Source: Actinomadura macrotermitis
GTDB lineage: Bacteria; Actinomycetota; Actinomycetes; Streptosporangiales; Streptosporangiaceae
DNA length: 64,000 nucleotides
Direction of reading: 5' to 3'
Assembly (NCBI RefSeq): GCF_009604375.1
Contig: NZ_WEGH01000001.1
Coordinates: forward strand, 496,001 to 560,000
Under the pieces are notes generated by a model. It made no database searches. It had not been told where the DNA came from and saw nothing but the letters and a program-made list of their open reading frames with translations. A program made the translations under genes and the position numbers. This document shows positions 1-13,821 of this stretch, in pieces (positions within the stretch are counted from its first letter, which is position 1; the number at the start of each line of letters is the position of its first letter).

Positions 1-2
1 CC

Positions 3-65
3 GGCCGCTACCACATCGGCGCCCGCTACGGCATGCCGCGCGGAACTCCATGCCCTAAGGGCTAG
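3..65 (+). CDS. C-terminal end of an unidentified protein (partial)
   Basis: The first bases of the window hold an open frame that ends in TAG at 63-65, with the last residues reading GRYHIGARYGMPRGTPCPKG. Nearly every codon ends in G or C, as in the real genes of this window, so it is probably the 3' end of a plus-strand gene convergent with metK. A strong hairpin follows 11 nt after the stop. Too little is visible to name a family. Confidence 0.4.
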   Translation, partial: GRYHIGARYGMPRGTPCPKG

Positions 66-76
66 GCGGCACGCGA

Positions 77-109
77 AAGGCCCCCGAGGACGTCGTCCTC
101 GGGGGCCTT
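77..109. terminator. Shared terminator hairpin between convergent genes
   Basis: Perfect inverted repeat with 15-bp arms (AAGGCCCCCGAGGAC at 77-91 and its complement at 95-109) and a 3-nt loop. It lies between the end of the upstream plus-strand frame and the metK stop, so it can serve both. There is no strong T tract; on the minus strand it is followed by TTTCGC. Confidence 0.75.
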
Positions 110-119
110 CGACGTACTG

Positions 120-1313
120 CTACAGGCCGGCGGCCGCGGCGAGGGCCTTGGCACGGTCGGTGGACTCCCAGGAGAAGTCCGGCTCCGGCCGGCCGAAGTG
201 GCCGTAGGCGGCGGTCTGGGAGTAGATCGGGCGGAGCAGGTCCAGGTCGCGCACGATCGCGGCCGGGCGCAGGTCGAACACCTGCAGCACCGCCTCCTGG
301 ATCTTGGCGACGGGCAGCTTCTCGGTGCCGAAGGTCTCCACGAACACCCCGACCGGGTGCGCCTTGCCGATCGCGTAGGCGACCTGCACCTCGGCGCGGT
401 CGGCCAGGCCGGCCGCGACGACGTTCTTGGCGACCCAGCGCATCGCGTACGCGGCGGACCGGTCGACCTTGGAGGGGTCCTTGCCGGAGAACGCGCCGCC
501 GCCGTGGCGGGCCATGCCGCCGTAGGTGTCCACGATGATCTTGCGGCCGGTGAGGCCGGCGTCGCCCATCGGGCCGCCGATCTCGAAGCGGCCGGTCGGG
601 TTCACCAGCAGCCGGTAGCCGGTGGTGTCCAGGTCGAACTCGCCGAGCACCGGGTCGACCACGTGCTCCTTGATGTCGGGGGTGAGCAGCTCCTTCAGGT
701 CGATGTCGGGAGCGTGCTGGGAGGACACCACGACGGTGTCCAGGCGGACCGCGCGGTCGCCGTCGTACTCGATGGTGACCTGGGTCTTGCCGTCGGGGCG
801 CAGGTAGGGCACGGTGCCGCTCTTGCGGACCGCCGACAGGCGGTGCGACAGCCGGTGCGCCAGCAGGATCGGCAGCGGCATGAGCTCGGGCGTCTCGTTG
901 GTGGCGTACCCGAACATCAGGCCCTGGTCGCCGGCGCCCTGCCGGTCCAGGTCGTCCACGCCCTCGCCCTCGCGGGTCTCGTAGGCGTCGTCGACGCCCT
1001 GGGCGATGTCGGGCGACTGCGCGCCGATGGACACCGACACGCCGCAGGAGTTGCCGTCGAAGCCCTTCTTGGACGAGTCGTAGCCGATCTCCAGGATCTT
1101 CTCCCGGATGACGCCGGGGATGTCGACGTAGGTCTCGGTGGTCACCTCACCGGCGACGTGCACCTGGCCGGTGGTGATCATGGTCTCGACGGCGACCCGG
1201 CTCGTGGGGTCGTCCTTGAGCATCGCGTCCAGGATCGCATCGCTGATCTGATCCGCGATCTTGTCCGGGTGCCCCTCGGTGACGGACTCGGAGGTGAACA
1301 GGCGGCGAGACAC
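120..1313 (-). CDS. metK: S-adenosylmethionine synthase
   Basis: Makes S-adenosylmethionine from methionine and ATP in the cytosol, the methyl donor for the whole cell. The 397-residue length is normal for the family. Visible signatures are the N-terminal GHPDKIADQ loop (residue 14 onward), the conserved [12 protein letters not shown] segment near the end of the first third, and the phosphate-binding GGGAFSGKD loop in the second half. The [18 protein letters not shown] start matches the usual N-terminus. It is the last gene of a minus-strand run after coaBC, with a 149-nt gap. No SAM riboswitch is apparent in that gap. Confidence 0.97.
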   Translation of the reverse strand: MSRRLFTSESVTEGHPDKIADQISDAILDAMLKDDPTSRVAVETMITTGQVHVAGEVTTETYVDIPGVIREKILEIGYDSSKKGFDGNSCGVSVSIGAQSPDIAQGVDDAYETREGEGVDDLDRQGAGDQGLMFGYATNETPELMPLPILLAHRLSHRLSAVRKSGTVPYLRPDGKTQVTIEYDGDRAVRLDTVVVSSQHAPDIDLKELLTPDIKEHVVDPVLGEFDLDTTGYRLLVNPTGRFEIGGPMGDAGLTGRKIIVDTYGGMARHGGGAFSGKDPSKVDRSAAYAMRWVAKNVVAAGLADRAEVQVAYAIGKAHPVGVFVETFGTEKLPVAKIQEAVLQVFDLRPAAIVRDLDLLRPIYSQTAAYGHFGRPEPDFSWESTDRAKALAAAAGL

Positions 1314-1462
1314 GTACGTGAACTCCTTGCAGCGGCTGCTGACTGACGTCGCAGAGCGGATGGTTGTCGGCTCGGGCGGGGGAACGCCGGTCCCCGCCGG
1401 CTGGGGCCGGGTTTCCCACGAAGTCTATCGGGAAGGGCCTGCACGGTCGCTAGAGGCGCGGG

Positions 1463-2746
1463 TCACAGCGGCGGGACCCCCGGCGGGGCCAGCCGGGCCG
1501 CGACCTGGTCCCAGATCACGTCGGCGAGGTCCTCCTTGGGGCCGCGCGGCACCTGCACCGGCGCGGACCCGTCGGCGGCCAGGACGACCGCCTCGTTGTC
1601 GGGCCTGCCGAAGGTCAGCTCGGCGCCGACCTGGTTGACCACCAGCAGGTCGCAGCCCTTGCGGGCCAGCTTGGCCCGGCCGTTGGCCAGCACGTCGTGG
1701 GTCTCGGCGGCGAACCCCACGATCACCTGCCCGGGGTGCGGGCGGGCGCCGAGCTCGGCCAGGATGTCGGGGTTCTGGACCAGCCGGATCGGCTCGGGCC
1801 CCTCCCCCGGCGTCTTCTTGATCTTGGCGTCGCGGTAGTCGGCCGGCCGGAAGTCGGCCACGGCCGCGGCCATCACGACCGCGTCGGCGCCGTCGTCGGC
1901 CGCCGCGAGCACGGCCTTGCGCATGTCCTCGGCCGACTCCACCCGCACCACGCGCGCGCCGGCCGGGTCGGGCAGGGCGACGTTGGCCGCGACGAGGGTG
2001 ACGCGCGCGCCCCGGGCGACCGCGGTGCGGGCGAGGGCGTAGCCCTGCAGGCCCGAGGAGCGGTTGCCGAGGAAGCGGACCGGGTCGAGCGCCTCGCGGG
2101 TGCCGCCCGCCGACACCACCACGTGGCGTCCGGCCAGGTCCCGCTCCCAGGCGCCCCATGGCGAAGCCACCTGCGCGCCCCGGGGGGTGTGGGGGGTCGC
2201 CCCCCCGCGGGCGAGGACGCGCCGGGCGACCTCGAACAGCTCGGCGGGGTCGGGCAGCCGGCCGGGGCCGGTGTCGGCGCCGGTGAGGCGGCCCGAGGCG
2301 GGGTCGACCACGACCGCGCCGCGCTCGCGCAGCGTCGCCACGTTGGCCTGCGTCGCGGGGTGCTCCCACATCTCGGTGTGCATCGCGGGCGCGAACACCA
2401 CCGGGCACCGCGCGGTGAGCAGGGTGTTGGTGAGCAGGTCGTCGGCCAGGCCGTGCGCGGCCCGGGCCAGGGTGTTGGCGGTGGCCGGGGCCACGAACAC
2501 CAGGTCGGCGGTCTGCCCGAGCCGGACGTGGGGCACGCCGGAGACCCCGTCCCACACCTGCGTGGCGACGGGGTTGCCCGACAGCGCGGCCCAGGTGGGC
2601 TCGCCGACGAAGCGCAGCGCGTCGGCCGTCGGGACGACGGTGACGTCATGGCCGGACTCGGTGAGCCGCCGCAGCAGCTCGCAGACCTTGTACGCGGCGA
2701 TGCCGGCGGTGACGCCGAGCACCACCCGGGGCTTGGGGGAGGTCAT
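1463..2746 (-). CDS. coaBC: Bifunctional phosphopantothenoylcysteine decarboxylase / phosphopantothenate-cysteine ligase
   Basis: Carries out two consecutive steps of coenzyme A synthesis: CTP-dependent joining of cysteine to 4'-phosphopantothenate (CoaB) and FMN-dependent decarboxylation to 4'-phosphopantetheine (CoaC). The N-terminal half (about 1-185) is the flavoprotein domain, with VTAGIAAYK at the start and the conserved PAMHTEMW segment. The C-terminal half is CoaB, with the VVSAGGTREALDPVRFLGNRSSG nucleotide region and AAAVADFRP. The 427-residue length fits the fused enzyme. It follows rpoZ by 26 nt, the standard actinobacterial gmk-rpoZ-coaBC order. Confidence 0.96.
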   Translation of the reverse strand: MTSPKPRVVLGVTAGIAAYKVCELLRRLTESGHDVTVVPTADALRFVGEPTWAALSGNPVATQVWDGVSGVPHVRLGQTADLVFVAPATANTLARAAHGLADDLLTNTLLTARCPVVFAPAMHTEMWEHPATQANVATLRERGAVVVDPASGRLTGADTGPGRLPDPAELFEVARRVLARGGATPHTPRGAQVASPWGAWERDLAGRHVVVSAGGTREALDPVRFLGNRSSGLQGYALARTAVARGARVTLVAANVALPDPAGARVVRVESAEDMRKAVLAAADDGADAVVMAAAVADFRPADYRDAKIKKTPGEGPEPIRLVQNPDILAELGARPHPGQVIVGFAAETHDVLANGRAKLARKGCDLLVVNQVGAELTFGRPDNEAVVLAADGSAPVQVPRGPKEDLADVIWDQVAARLAPPGVPPL

Positions 2747-2772
2747 GCCGAAATCCCCGGCGCGCGGCCGGA

Positions 2773-3027
2773 TCAGCCCTCGACGGGCTCGGCGTGCAGG
2801 AGGCCCTCGCGCGTCTCACGCAGCGCGATCGACAGCGGCTTCTCCTGGACCTGCGTCTCGACGAGCGGACCGACGTACTCCAGCAGGCCCTCGCCGAGCT
2901 GGGCGTAGTAGGCGTTGATCTGCCGGGCGCGCTTGGCCGCGATGCTCACGAGGCCGTACTTGGTGTCGACGACCTCGAGCAGCTCGTCGATCGACGGGTT
3001 GGTGATGCCCTCGTTGCTGGCTGCCAC
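2773..3027 (-). CDS. rpoZ: RNA polymerase omega subunit
   Basis: Small subunit that helps assemble and stabilise the beta' subunit of RNA polymerase. The 84 residues carry the family's [28 protein letters not shown] core near the N-terminus. The start is GTG at 3027. It lies 24 nt after gmk and 26 nt before coaBC on the same strand, matching the conserved gmk-rpoZ-coaBC cluster. Confidence 0.95.
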   Translation of the reverse strand: MAASNEGITNPSIDELLEVVDTKYGLVSIAAKRARQINAYYAQLGEGLLEYVGPLVETQVQEKPLSIALRETREGLLHAEPVEG

Positions 3028-3051
3028 TCGGTGGCCTTCCGCTAGATGTGC

Positions 3052-3642
3052 TTAAGGACGGACAGCCATCAAGGCTAGCAGCTCCCGGCACACGCCCTTG
3101 ACGTCGTGGTTCACCAGCGTGACGTCGAACTCCTTCTCGGCGGCCAGCTCCACGCGGGCCGCGGCGAGCCGGCGCTCGATCACCGCGGGGGGCTCGGTGC
3201 CGCGCCCGGTGAGCCGGCGGACCAGCTCCTCCCAGGACGGCGGGGCCAGGAACACCAGCTGCGCGCCGGGCATGGTCTCGCGGACCTGGCGGGCCCCCTG
3301 CAGGTCGATCTCCAGCAGGACGGGCTCGCCCCGCTCCAGCCGCTCCTGGACGGGGCGGCGGGGGGTGCCGTAGCGGTTGCCGGCGAACTCGGCCCACTCC
3401 AGCAGCTCGCCCTCGGCGACGAGCCGGTCGAAACCGGCGTCGTCGACGAAGTGGTACTGCACACCGTTGATCTCACCCGGCCGCGGGGACCGGGTGGTCA
3501 CCGAGACCGACAGCCACACCTGCGGGTGGGCCAGCCGGATCTCGGCGACGACCGTGCTCTTGCCGACGCCTGACGGACCGGAGAGAACCGTCAGCCGCCG
3601 GACAAGGGGGTCTTGCTCGGTGGAGCCGCCCGGCGCAGTCAT
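3052..3642 (-). CDS. gmk: Guanylate kinase
   Basis: Phosphorylates GMP to GDP with ATP. The P-loop GPSGVGKST lies near residue 20, followed by the GMP-binding region with TTRSPRPGE and VQYHFV and the [12 protein letters not shown] segment. The open frame extends upstream to 3867, but that extension would run into mihF and is not family-like. The ATG at 3642 gives [10 protein letters not shown] and a 196-residue protein of normal length, so it is preferred. It lies between mihF and rpoZ on the minus strand. Confidence 0.94.
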   Translation of the reverse strand: MTAPGGSTEQDPLVRRLTVLSGPSGVGKSTVVAEIRLAHPQVWLSVSVTTRSPRPGEINGVQYHFVDDAGFDRLVAEGELLEWAEFAGNRYGTPRRPVQERLERGEPVLLEIDLQGARQVRETMPGAQLVFLAPPSWEELVRRLTGRGTEPPAVIERRLAAARVELAAEKEFDVTLVNHDVKGVCRELLALMAVRP

Positions 3643-3736
3643 GGGTGCACCGGAGCTGAACGGGATGGAGCCGGAGCCGGGCAGGCCCGGGCCGGCCGCG
3701 ACGGCGGAGCCGTGGCGCCCGTTCGCGGTTCGGGGG

Positions 3737-4063
3737 TCAGTGCTTTCCACCGCCGCCGAACTCACGCTCCAGGGAGGCGCGCTGGTTGGCGCCGAGACCG
3801 CGCACGCGGCGGGACTCGGCGATGCCCAGGCGTTCCATGATCTGCTTCGCACGGACCTTGCCCACACCGGGCAGGGACTCCAGGAGGGCCGACACCTTCA
3901 TCTTGCCGATGACGTCGTCGTCCTGACCGTCCTTGAGGACCTCGGCGAGCGAGGTCCCCCCGTGCTTCAGCCGGTTCTTAACCTCGGCACGCTCTTTGCG
4001 GGCCTTGGCAGCCTTCTCCAAGGCCGCGGCGCGCTGTTCGGGGGTTAGGGGCGGAAGAGCCAC
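3737..4063 (-). CDS. mihF: Actinobacterial integration host factor, mIHF
   Basis: Nucleoid-associated DNA-binding protein typical of actinobacteria and unrelated in sequence to the IHF-alpha/beta dimer of E. coli. The 108 residues have a basic N-terminal helix ([21 protein letters not shown]) and a helix-hairpin-helix-like C-terminal part, [18 protein letters not shown] followed by [11 protein letters not shown], the segment expected to contact DNA. The GTG start at 4063 has GAGG 7-8 nt upstream. Its place just before gmk is the conserved actinobacterial arrangement. Confidence 0.95.
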   Translation of the reverse strand: MALPPLTPEQRAAALEKAAKARKERAEVKNRLKHGGTSLAEVLKDGQDDDVIGKMKVSALLESLPGVGKVRAKQIMERLGIAESRRVRGLGANQRASLEREFGGGGKH

Positions 4064-4109
4064 GCCGGGTCACCTCAGGTTTCCACTCGACGGAGTCGGA
4101 CGGGACGGG

Positions 4110-4139
4110 AAACTAGCGAGTTCACGCCCCATAAGGCAA
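4110..4139 (-). promoter_or_regulatory. Candidate promoter for mihF-gmk-rpoZ-coaBC
   Basis: On the minus strand TTGCCT (4134-4139) and TAGTTT (4110-4115) are 18 nt apart, giving a predicted start about 40 nt before the mihF GTG. The rest of the 4064-4307 gap is more AT-rich than its surroundings, carries the direct repeat AAAATCAC at 4165 and 4174, and has a short hairpin right after the pyrF stop. No gene is seen in the gap. Confidence 0.45.
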
Positions 4140-4307
4140 CGTGAAGTGCCGTTTAGCCCGCCACAAAATCACGAAAATCACTCCTTGGGGTGTCCTGAAT
4201 ACAGAGTGTACCCAACTCGGGCCCTCCCGGCGGCCGCACCCGGTCCTTCCTGCGGCTTTCACAAGATCGTCGAAAAGCGTCCCGGAAGGCCCCGCGAGCG
4301 TTGCTCG

Positions 4308-5039
4308 TCACCCCTCACCGAGGGTGCTCGGAAGGACGCCCGGAACGGTCCGCCGGAGCGCCGCGGCGATGCCCGCGGCGGCGGCGCCGGGGTCGGCCGC
4401 GCCGGTGATCGGGCGGCCGATCACGAGGAGGTCGGCGCCGGCCGCCAGGGCCTGCTCGGGGGTGGCCACCCGCGCCTGGTCCTGGGTGTCGGCTCCGAGC
4501 GGGCGGACGCCCGGGGTGATGAGGGTGATGTCCGGGCCGACCTCCGCGCGGACCGCAGCGGCCTCCTGAGGCGAGCAGACGAGCGCCTGGGCCCCCGCGT
4601 CGACCGCGAGCGCCGCGAGCCGCCGTACGGCGTCTGAGGCCGGTCCGGCGAGGCCGACGTCGTCCAGGTCGGCGTCCTTGAGCGAGGTCAGCACCGTGAC
4701 CGCCGCGATCTTGGTGTCGGGCGCGGCCTCCACCGCGGCCCGGATCATCGCGCCGCCGCCCGCCGCGTGCACCGTCAGGAAGGCCGGGCGCAGCCGCGCG
4801 ACGGCGCGCGCGGCGCCCGCGACGGTCGCCGGGATGTCGTGCAGCTTCAGGTCCAGGAACACCTGGACCCGGCTCGCGCCGCGCACGCTGGCGACCACGT
4901 CGGGCCCGTAGCGCAGGTACAGCTCCAGGCCGACCTTGACGGTGCTGACGTGCGGGGTGACCAGGGTCGCCCAGCGGGCCGCCGTCTCCAGGTCGGGCGC
5001 GTCCAGGGCGACGGCGATGGGGGCGGGTCCAGCGGTCAC
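4308..5039 (-). CDS. pyrF: Orotidine 5'-phosphate decarboxylase
   Basis: Last step of UMP synthesis, decarboxylating orotidine monophosphate. The 243-residue TIM barrel starts VALDAPD and carries the catalytic stretch [10 protein letters not shown], with the phosphate-binding ITPGVRPLG and LVIGRPIT near the C-terminus, which marks the short, bacterial type 1 form. The GTG start overlaps the pyrD stop as GTGA, so the two genes are translationally coupled. It is the last gene of the pyr operon; only a short GC hairpin (about 4295-4307) follows. Confidence 0.96.
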   Translation of the reverse strand: MTAGPAPIAVALDAPDLETAARWATLVTPHVSTVKVGLELYLRYGPDVVASVRGASRVQVFLDLKLHDIPATVAGAARAVARLRPAFLTVHAAGGGAMIRAAVEAAPDTKIAAVTVLTSLKDADLDDVGLAGPASDAVRRLAALAVDAGAQALVCSPQEAAAVRAEVGPDITLITPGVRPLGADTQDQARVATPEQALAAGADLLVIGRPITGAADPGAAAAGIAAALRRTVPGVLPSTLGEG

Positions 5040-6046
5040 GGCAGTCTCTCCTTCACTTCACCGGGCGCCGGGGCGGCCGGGCCGTCCGGTTCCGGGCGCA
5101 CCTGCGGCGGCACGTGCCCGGTGGGTCTGTGGGCGAGCCCGACCGCGTCGGCGAGCCGGCCGACGCGGCGCGCGGCCAGGGCCTCGTCCAGCTCGCGCAG
5201 GATGCGCGGGGCGGCGGCCGGGTCGTGGAACAAGGTGGTGCCGACGGCGACGGCGCTCGCGCCCGCCAGGATGAACTCCAGCGCGTCCAGGCCGGTGGCG
5301 ACGCCGCCGACGCCGATGATCGGGGTGCGCGGCAGCGCGGCGTGCACCTGGTAGACGCAGCGGATCGCGATCGGCCGGATCGCCGGGCCCGACAGGCCGC
5401 CGGACACGCCGGTGAGGGCGGGCCGCAGCGTCCGCGGGTCGATCGCCATGCCCTCGACGGTGTTGATCAGCGTGAGGCCGTCGGCGCCGGCGTCGACGCA
5501 GGCGAGCGCGATCGTGACGATGTCGGTGACGTCGGGGGTGAGCTTGGCCAGGACCGGCACCCCCGGCCGCGCGTGCGAGCGCACGGCGCGCACCACCGAG
5601 GCGGCGGCGCCGGGGTGCCAGGCGAACATCCGGCCGCGGTCCTGCACGTTCGGGCAGGCCACGTTGACCTCGATGGCGGCGACGCCGGGCACCTCGCGCA
5701 GCCGCCGGGCCAGCTCGGCGAACTCCTCGACGCTGTCGCCGGCGATCGACACGATCACCGGCACGTCCTGCTCGGCCAGCCAGGGCAGCTCGTGCTCCAG
5801 GAAGCCCTCGATGCCCGGCCCGGGCAGGCCCATGGCGGTGAGCAGGCCGCTCGGCGTCTCGGCGGCGCGCGGGGTGGGCCGCCCGGCGCGGGGCCGGGTC
5901 ATCACCGAGGTGGTGACGAACGCGCCCAGCCTGCCGAGCTCGGTGAACTGGGCCAGCTCGCGGCCGGTGCCGCCGCAGCCGGACGCGGTCAGGATCGGGT
6001 TGGCCAGCTCCAGGCTCCCGATCCGGGTGCGCACGCGCGTGCTCAT
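5036..6046 (-). CDS. pyrD: Dihydroorotate dehydrogenase, class 1B catalytic subunit
   Basis: FMN enzyme that oxidises dihydroorotate to orotate. The 336-residue barrel has the conserved [16 protein letters not shown] start, the EVNVACPNV active-site strand and the FMN-phosphate-binding GVGGVATG segment. The adjacent pyrK identifies it as the NAD-linked 1B heterotetramer rather than the quinone-linked type 2 enzyme. It starts at ATG 6046 behind a GGAGGCGAGG stretch that is part of a 32-bp dispersed repeat. Unlike its tightly packed neighbours, it is separated from pyrK by 121 nt. Confidence 0.95.
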   Translation of the reverse strand: MSTRVRTRIGSLELANPILTASGCGGTGRELAQFTELGRLGAFVTTSVMTRPRAGRPTPRAAETPSGLLTAMGLPGPGIEGFLEHELPWLAEQDVPVIVSIAGDSVEEFAELARRLREVPGVAAIEVNVACPNVQDRGRMFAWHPGAAASVVRAVRSHARPGVPVLAKLTPDVTDIVTIALACVDAGADGLTLINTVEGMAIDPRTLRPALTGVSGGLSGPAIRPIAIRCVYQVHAALPRTPIIGVGGVATGLDALEFILAGASAVAVGTTLFHDPAAAPRILRELDEALAARRVGRLADAVGLAHRPTGHVPPQVRPEPDGPAAPAPGEVKERLP

Positions 6047-6070
6047 TGCCTCGCCTCCGCTCGGCGGCTC
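6039..6070 (-). repeat. 32-bp dispersed repeat, copy 1 (over the pyrD start)
   Basis: On the minus strand these 32 bases are identical to 21322-21353 on the plus strand, which covers the start of an unrelated gene. The shared sequence begins GAGCCGCCGAGCGGAGGCGA and runs through the ribosome binding site and ATG into the second codon. The rest of the unusually long pyrK-pyrD gap (to 6167) shows no open frame. Confidence 0.85.
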
Positions 6071-6167
6071 GCCGCCCCTTCACACGCCGTCTTCCCTCGT
6101 CGCTCTGGTCGCAAGCTCCCGCCGCTCCTCAGTCCAGACGACGCGGGGCGGCTCGCGGGCGTGGAGG

Positions 6168-7055
6168 TCACTTGCCGCTCCCTTCGGGGACGCCGAGCAC
6201 GCGGGGCGCCCCGAGCGCGTCGAACGGGATGGTGCCAAGGTCGCCCCAGCGGACGCGGTCGCCGCGCAGCACCGGGCCGTCGGCGCAGGCCCGCACCATC
6301 CGGGTCACCCCGTCCTCGCCGTGGATCGGCAGCACGCACGTCATGCAGACGCCGATGCCGCAGGCGCCGGTGCGCTGCAGGAACTCCTCCACCGACACCT
6401 GCGAGGGCAGGCCGTACTCGCCGGCGACCCGGGTGACCGGGCGCAGCAGCGCGGTCGGGCCGCAGGCGTACACCACGTCGGCGCCGGTCTCGGCGATGAC
6501 GCGCGGCATGACCTCGGGGACGGTGCCGGTCTCCCCCACCGAGCCGTCCTCGGTAGTGACGGTCGCGCTGTCGCCGATGCGCTGCGCCATCCGCGACCCG
6601 AACACCTGGCGGCCGGTGCGGCCGCCGAGCAGGAAGTGCACCTGGCAGCCGCGCCGCTGCAGGGTGTCGGCGAGCGCGAACAGCGCCGAGCCGCCGGGGC
6701 CGCCGCCGACCAGCAGGCAGCTGACCGGGTCGCGGGGCAGCCGGAACGGGCGGCCGAGCGGGCCGAGCACGTCGACCTTGTCGCGGGAGCGGCGGCCGGC
6801 CAGCCACGCGGTGCCCGGCTCGGTGTCGGCGAACACGATCTCGACGGTGCCGCCGTAGTCGGGCTTGACCTCGTACACCCCGAAGCAGCGGCGGACCAGG
6901 CGGCCCGAGTGCTCGCCGCCGACGGCGAGCGCCACGAACTGGCCGGGCCGGAACCCCTCGGCGATCGCCGGCGCCACCAGCGTCATCGCGTGGTAGTCCT
7001 GCACCTGGCGGACCGTCAGCACCGTCCCCGACGTCTGCACCGGTGTATCGGACAC
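6168..7055 (-). CDS. pyrK: Dihydroorotate dehydrogenase electron-transfer subunit
   Basis: FAD and [2Fe-2S] subunit that passes electrons from PyrD to NAD+. The ferredoxin-reductase fold is visible as RLVRRCFGVY (FAD contact) and LLVGGGPGGSALFALAD (nucleotide contact). The C-terminal cluster motif is GACGIGVCMTC followed by a fourth cysteine in RACADGPV, spacing C-x4-C-x2-C-x12-C as in PyrK. The GTG start at 7055 follows a GAGAGGGAGAG purine tract. It lies 79 nt after carB in the pyr operon. Confidence 0.95.
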   Translation of the reverse strand: MSDTPVQTSGTVLTVRQVQDYHAMTLVAPAIAEGFRPGQFVALAVGGEHSGRLVRRCFGVYEVKPDYGGTVEIVFADTEPGTAWLAGRRSRDKVDVLGPLGRPFRLPRDPVSCLLVGGGPGGSALFALADTLQRRGCQVHFLLGGRTGRQVFGSRMAQRIGDSATVTTEDGSVGETGTVPEVMPRVIAETGADVVYACGPTALLRPVTRVAGEYGLPSQVSVEEFLQRTGACGIGVCMTCVLPIHGEDGVTRMVRACADGPVLRGDRVRWGDLGTIPFDALGAPRVLGVPEGSGK

Positions 7056-7134
7056 CCGCTCTCCCTCTCCGTCGTCGTACAGCCGGGCCGGGCACCGCCG
7101 CGCGGCGCCCGGCCCGGCCCAGGCCGGCGGGGCG

Positions 7135-10472
<3,338 letters not shown>

Positions 10473-10473
<1 letters not shown>

Positions 10474-11594
10474 TACTTCGACCCCTCCATGATCTCGCAG
10501 AAACGGTCGAACAGGCCGGTGGCGTCGTGCGGGCCCGCCGCCGCCTCCGGGTGGTACTGGACGCTGAAGCCGGGCCGGTCCAGCAGCCGCAGCCCCTCGA
10601 CGCAGTCGTCGTTGAGGTTGACGTGGCTGACCTCGGCGCGGCCGTAGGGGGTGTCGAACGGGCCGTCCAGCGGCGCCTTCACGGCGAAGCCGTGGTTGTG
10701 CGCGGACACGTCGACCTTGCCGGTCGTGCGGTCCTGGACGGGCTGGTTGATGCCCCGGTGCCCGAACCGCAGCTTGTAGGTGCCGAGGCCGAGGGCGCGC
10801 CCGAAGATCTGGTTGCCGAAGCAGATGCCGAAGAACGGCGTGCCGGCGTCCAGCACGCCGCGCAGCGCCGCGACGGGCCCCTCGGCGGTGGCCGGGTCGC
10901 CCGGCCCGTTGGAGAAGAACACCCCGTCGGGGTTCACCGCGAGGATGTCCGCGGCGGTCGCGGTGGCGGGCAGCACGTGCACCTCGCAGCCGCGCTCGGC
11001 CATGCGGTGCGGCGTCATCGCCTTGATGCCGAGGTCGACGGCGGCGACGGTGAAGCGCTTCTCGCCGATCGCCGGGACGACGTAGGTCTCGGTGGTGGAC
11101 ACCTCGCGGGCCAGGTCGGCGCCCTCCATCGCGGGGCTCGCCTGCACCTTGGCCAGCAGCTCGGCCTCCGGCGCCGCGGCGGCGTCGCCGCTGAAGATCC
11201 CGGCGCGCATCGCGCCGCGGTCGCGCAGGTGCCGGGTGAGCGCGCGGGTGCCGGGCATCGCGATGCCGACGACGCCCTGCTCGCGCAGCGCCGAGCCGAG
11301 CGAGCCGGTGGCGCGCCAGTTGGACGCCACCCGGGCCGGCTCGCGCACCACGTAGCCGGCGACCTGGATGCGCGCCGACTCGGCGTCCTCGCCGTTGACG
11401 CCGGTGTTGCCGATGTGCGGGGCGGTCATCGCCACGATCTGGCGGGCGTAGGAGGGGTCGGTGAGGGTCTCCTGGTAGCCGGTCATGCCGGTGTTGAAGA
11501 CGATCTCACCGAGGGTCTCCCCCTCGGCCCCGTACCCGACGCCATGGAAGACGCGGCCGTCCTCCAAGACCAGCAGTGCGGGGGTCTGGGTCAC
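10473..11594 (-). CDS. carA: Carbamoyl-phosphate synthase small (glutaminase) subunit
   Basis: Hydrolyses glutamine and channels ammonia to CarB. The N-terminal half carries [34 protein letters not shown] sequence. The C-terminal class I glutamine amidotransferase domain has the nucleophile in [16 protein letters not shown] and the catalytic histidine in [13 protein letters not shown]. The frame stays open far upstream through pyrC. The GTG at 11594 ([13 protein letters not shown]) overlaps the pyrC stop as GTGA and gives a normal 373-residue protein, so it is the chosen start. Confidence 0.96.
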
Positions 11595-12880
11595 TGAAGC
11601 TTCCCTTCGAGTACGGTCGGCGTGCCGCGCAGGAACGTGGCGATGACGCGGCCCGGCAGCTCCAGCCCCGCGAACGGGGTGTTGCGGCTCTTGGAGGTCA
11701 TCGCCGCCGGGTCCACGGCGCGGCGCGGCGACGGGTCGTACAGCGTGATGTTGGCGGGCGAGCCGGCCTCCAGCGGACGACCCTGTCCGGAGAGGCGGCC
11801 GATGCGGGCGGGGGCGAACGACATCCGGTCGGCGACCCCGGCCCAGTCCAGCAGATCGGTCTCGATCATGGCCTCCTGGACCACCGCGAGCGCGGTCTCC
11901 AGGCCGATCATGCCCATCGCGGCGACCGCCCACTCGGTCTCCTTGGCCTCGACCGGGTGCGGCGCGTGGTCGGTGGCCACGCAGTCGATCGTGCCGTCGG
12001 CCAGGGCGTGGCGCAGCGCGGTGACGTCGTCGGCGGTGCGCAGCGGCGGGTTCACCTTGAAGATCGGGTCGTAGGACCCGGCCCGGGTGTCGTCCAGGAG
12101 CAGGTGGTGCGGGGTGACCTCGGCGGTGACCTGGCAGCCCTTGCTCTTGGCCCAGCGGATGATCTCCACCGAGCCGGCCGTGGAGACGTGGCAGACGTGC
12201 AGCCGCGAGCCGACGTGCTCGGCCAGCAGCACGTCCCGGGCGATGATCGCCTCCTCGGCGACCGCGGGCCAGCCGCGCATGCCGAGCGCGGCCGACATCT
12301 CGCCCTCGTTCATCTGCGCGCCCTCGGTGAGGCGCGGCTCCTGGGCGTGCTGGGCGACGACGCCGTCGAAGGCCTTCACGTACTCCAGCGCACGGCGCAT
12401 GATGACCGCGTCGGAGACGCAGTGGCCGTCGTCGGAGAACACCCGGACCCGCGCGGCCGAGTCGGCCATCGCGCCGAGCTCGGCGAGCCGCTCGCCGGCG
12501 ATGCCGCGGGTGACCGCGCCGACCGGGTGCACGTCGCAGTAGCCGGCCTCGCGGCCGAGCCGCCACACCTGCTCGACGACGCCCGCGGTGTCGGCGACCG
12601 GGTCGGTGTTGGCCATCGCGTGCACGGCGGTGTAGCCGCCCATCGCGGCGGCCCTGGTGCCGGACTCGACGGTCTCGGCGTCCTCGCGGCCGGGCTCGCG
12701 CAGGTGGGTGTGCAGGTCCACCAGGCCGGGCAGCGCGACCAGGCCGTCGGCCTCGACGACCTGCGCGCCGGCGGCGGCGAGGCCGGTGCCGACCTCGGCG
12801 ATCCCGCCGTCGCGGATCGCGATGTCGGCGGGCTCGCCGCCGAGGATCCGGGCGCCCTTGATGATGTACGTGGTGCTCAC
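11591..12880 (-). CDS. pyrC: Dihydroorotase
   Basis: Zinc enzyme that cyclises carbamoyl aspartate to dihydroorotate. The 429 residues match the class I (PyrC/AllB-like) amidohydrolase fold. The metal-binding [10 protein letters not shown] occurs near residue 57, later histidines lie in [10 protein letters not shown], and the catalytic aspartate is in [10 protein letters not shown]. The GTG start at 12880 overlaps the pyrB stop as GTGA. Position and strand fit the pyrB-pyrC-carA order of the actinobacterial operon. Confidence 0.96.
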   Translation of the reverse strand: MSTTYIIKGARILGGEPADIAIRDGGIAEVGTGLAAAGAQVVEADGLVALPGLVDLHTHLREPGREDAETVESGTRAAAMGGYTAVHAMANTDPVADTAGVVEQVWRLGREAGYCDVHPVGAVTRGIAGERLAELGAMADSAARVRVFSDDGHCVSDAVIMRRALEYVKAFDGVVAQHAQEPRLTEGAQMNEGEMSAALGMRGWPAVAEEAIIARDVLLAEHVGSRLHVCHVSTAGSVEIIRWAKSKGCQVTAEVTPHHLLLDDTRAGSYDPIFKVNPPLRTADDVTALRHALADGTIDCVATDHAPHPVEAKETEWAVAAMGMIGLETALAVVQEAMIETDLLDWAGVADRMSFAPARIGRLSGQGRPLEAGSPANITLYDPSPRRAVDPAAMTSKSRNTPFAGLELPGRVIATFLRGTPTVLEGKLQ

Positions 12881-13821
12881 TTGCCGGAGACCTCCTTGCC
12901 GATGGCGGGCTCCGAGCCGCCGAGGAGCAGATAAAGGACGGCCATGCGCGCGCTGACGCCGTTGGCGACCTGCTCGACGATGGTCGAGCGGACCGAGTCG
13001 GCGACCTCCGCGGCGATCTCGACGCCGCGGTTCATCGGGCCGGGGTGCATGACGATGGCGTGCTCGGGCAGCTGCGCCATCCGGTCGCCGTCCAGGCCGT
13101 AGCGGCGCGAGTACTCGCGCACGGTCGGGAAGTAGGAGGCGTTCATCCGCTCGTGCTGGACGCGCAGCATCATCACCACGTCGCTCTTCGGCAGCACCGC
13201 GTCCAGGTCGTAGGAGACCCGGCAGGGCCAGGTGTCGACCGCGACCGGGACCAGCGTCGGCGGGGCGACCACGGTGACGTCGGCGCCGAGGGTGTCGAGC
13301 AGCAGCACGTTGGAGCGGGCCACCCGGCTGTGCAGCACGTCGCCGACGATGGTGACCTTGCGGCCCTCCAGCCCGCCGAGGCGGCGGCGCATGGTGAAGG
13401 CGTCCAGCAGCGCCTGCGTCGGGTGCTCGTGGGTGCCGTCGCCGGCGTTGATGACGCTGCCCTGCACCCAGCCGGCCAGGCGGTGCGGCGCGCCCGAGGC
13501 GGGGTGGCGGATGACGACGCCGTCGGCGCCCATCGCCTCCAGGGTGAGCGCGGTGTCCTTCAGGCTCTCGCCCTTGGAGACGCTGGAGCCCTTGGCGGAG
13601 AAGTTGATGACGTCCGCCGACAGCCGCTTGGCGGCCGCCTCGAACGAGATGCGGGTGCGGGTGGAGTCCTCGTAGAACAGGTTCACCACGGTGCGGCCGC
13701 GCAGCGTCGGCAGCTTCTTGATGGACCGGTCCGACACCTGCGCGAGCTCCTCGGCGGTGTCCAGGACGAGCAGCGCGTCGTCCTTGGACAGGTCCGCCGC
13801 GGAGATGAGATGGCGCTTCAC
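12877..13821 (-). CDS. pyrB: Aspartate carbamoyltransferase catalytic subunit
   Basis: Condenses carbamoyl phosphate with aspartate. The carbamoyl-phosphate-binding motif [15 protein letters not shown] lies near residue 54, the [11 protein letters not shown] motif follows in the middle, and [12 protein letters not shown] near the C-terminus is the aspartate loop. The 314-residue length is typical. No pyrI regulatory subunit gene is present, as in other actinobacteria. The GTG start at 13821 directly abuts the pyrR stop. Confidence 0.96.
   Translation of the reverse strand: MKRHLISAADLSKDDALLVLDTAEELAQVSDRSIKKLPTLRGRTVVNLFYEDSTRTRISFEAAAKRLSADVINFSAKGSSVSKGESLKDTALTLEAMGADGVVIRHPASGAPHRLAGWVQGSVINAGDGTHEHPTQALLDAFTMRRRLGGLEGRKVTIVGDVLHSRVARSNVLLLDTLGADVTVVAPPTLVPVAVDTWPCRVSYDLDAVLPKSDVVMMLRVQHERMNASYFPTVREYSRRYGLDGDRMAQLPEHAIVMHPGPMNRGVEIAAEVADSVRSTIVEQVANGVSARMAVLYLLLGGSEPAIGKEVSGK

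Noticed and set aside
3643..3867. N-terminal extension of guanylate kinase to GTG 3867
   Set aside because: It would overlap the 3' end of mihF by 131 nt and adds about 75 residues with no similarity to guanylate kinases; ATG 3642 gives a normal enzyme.
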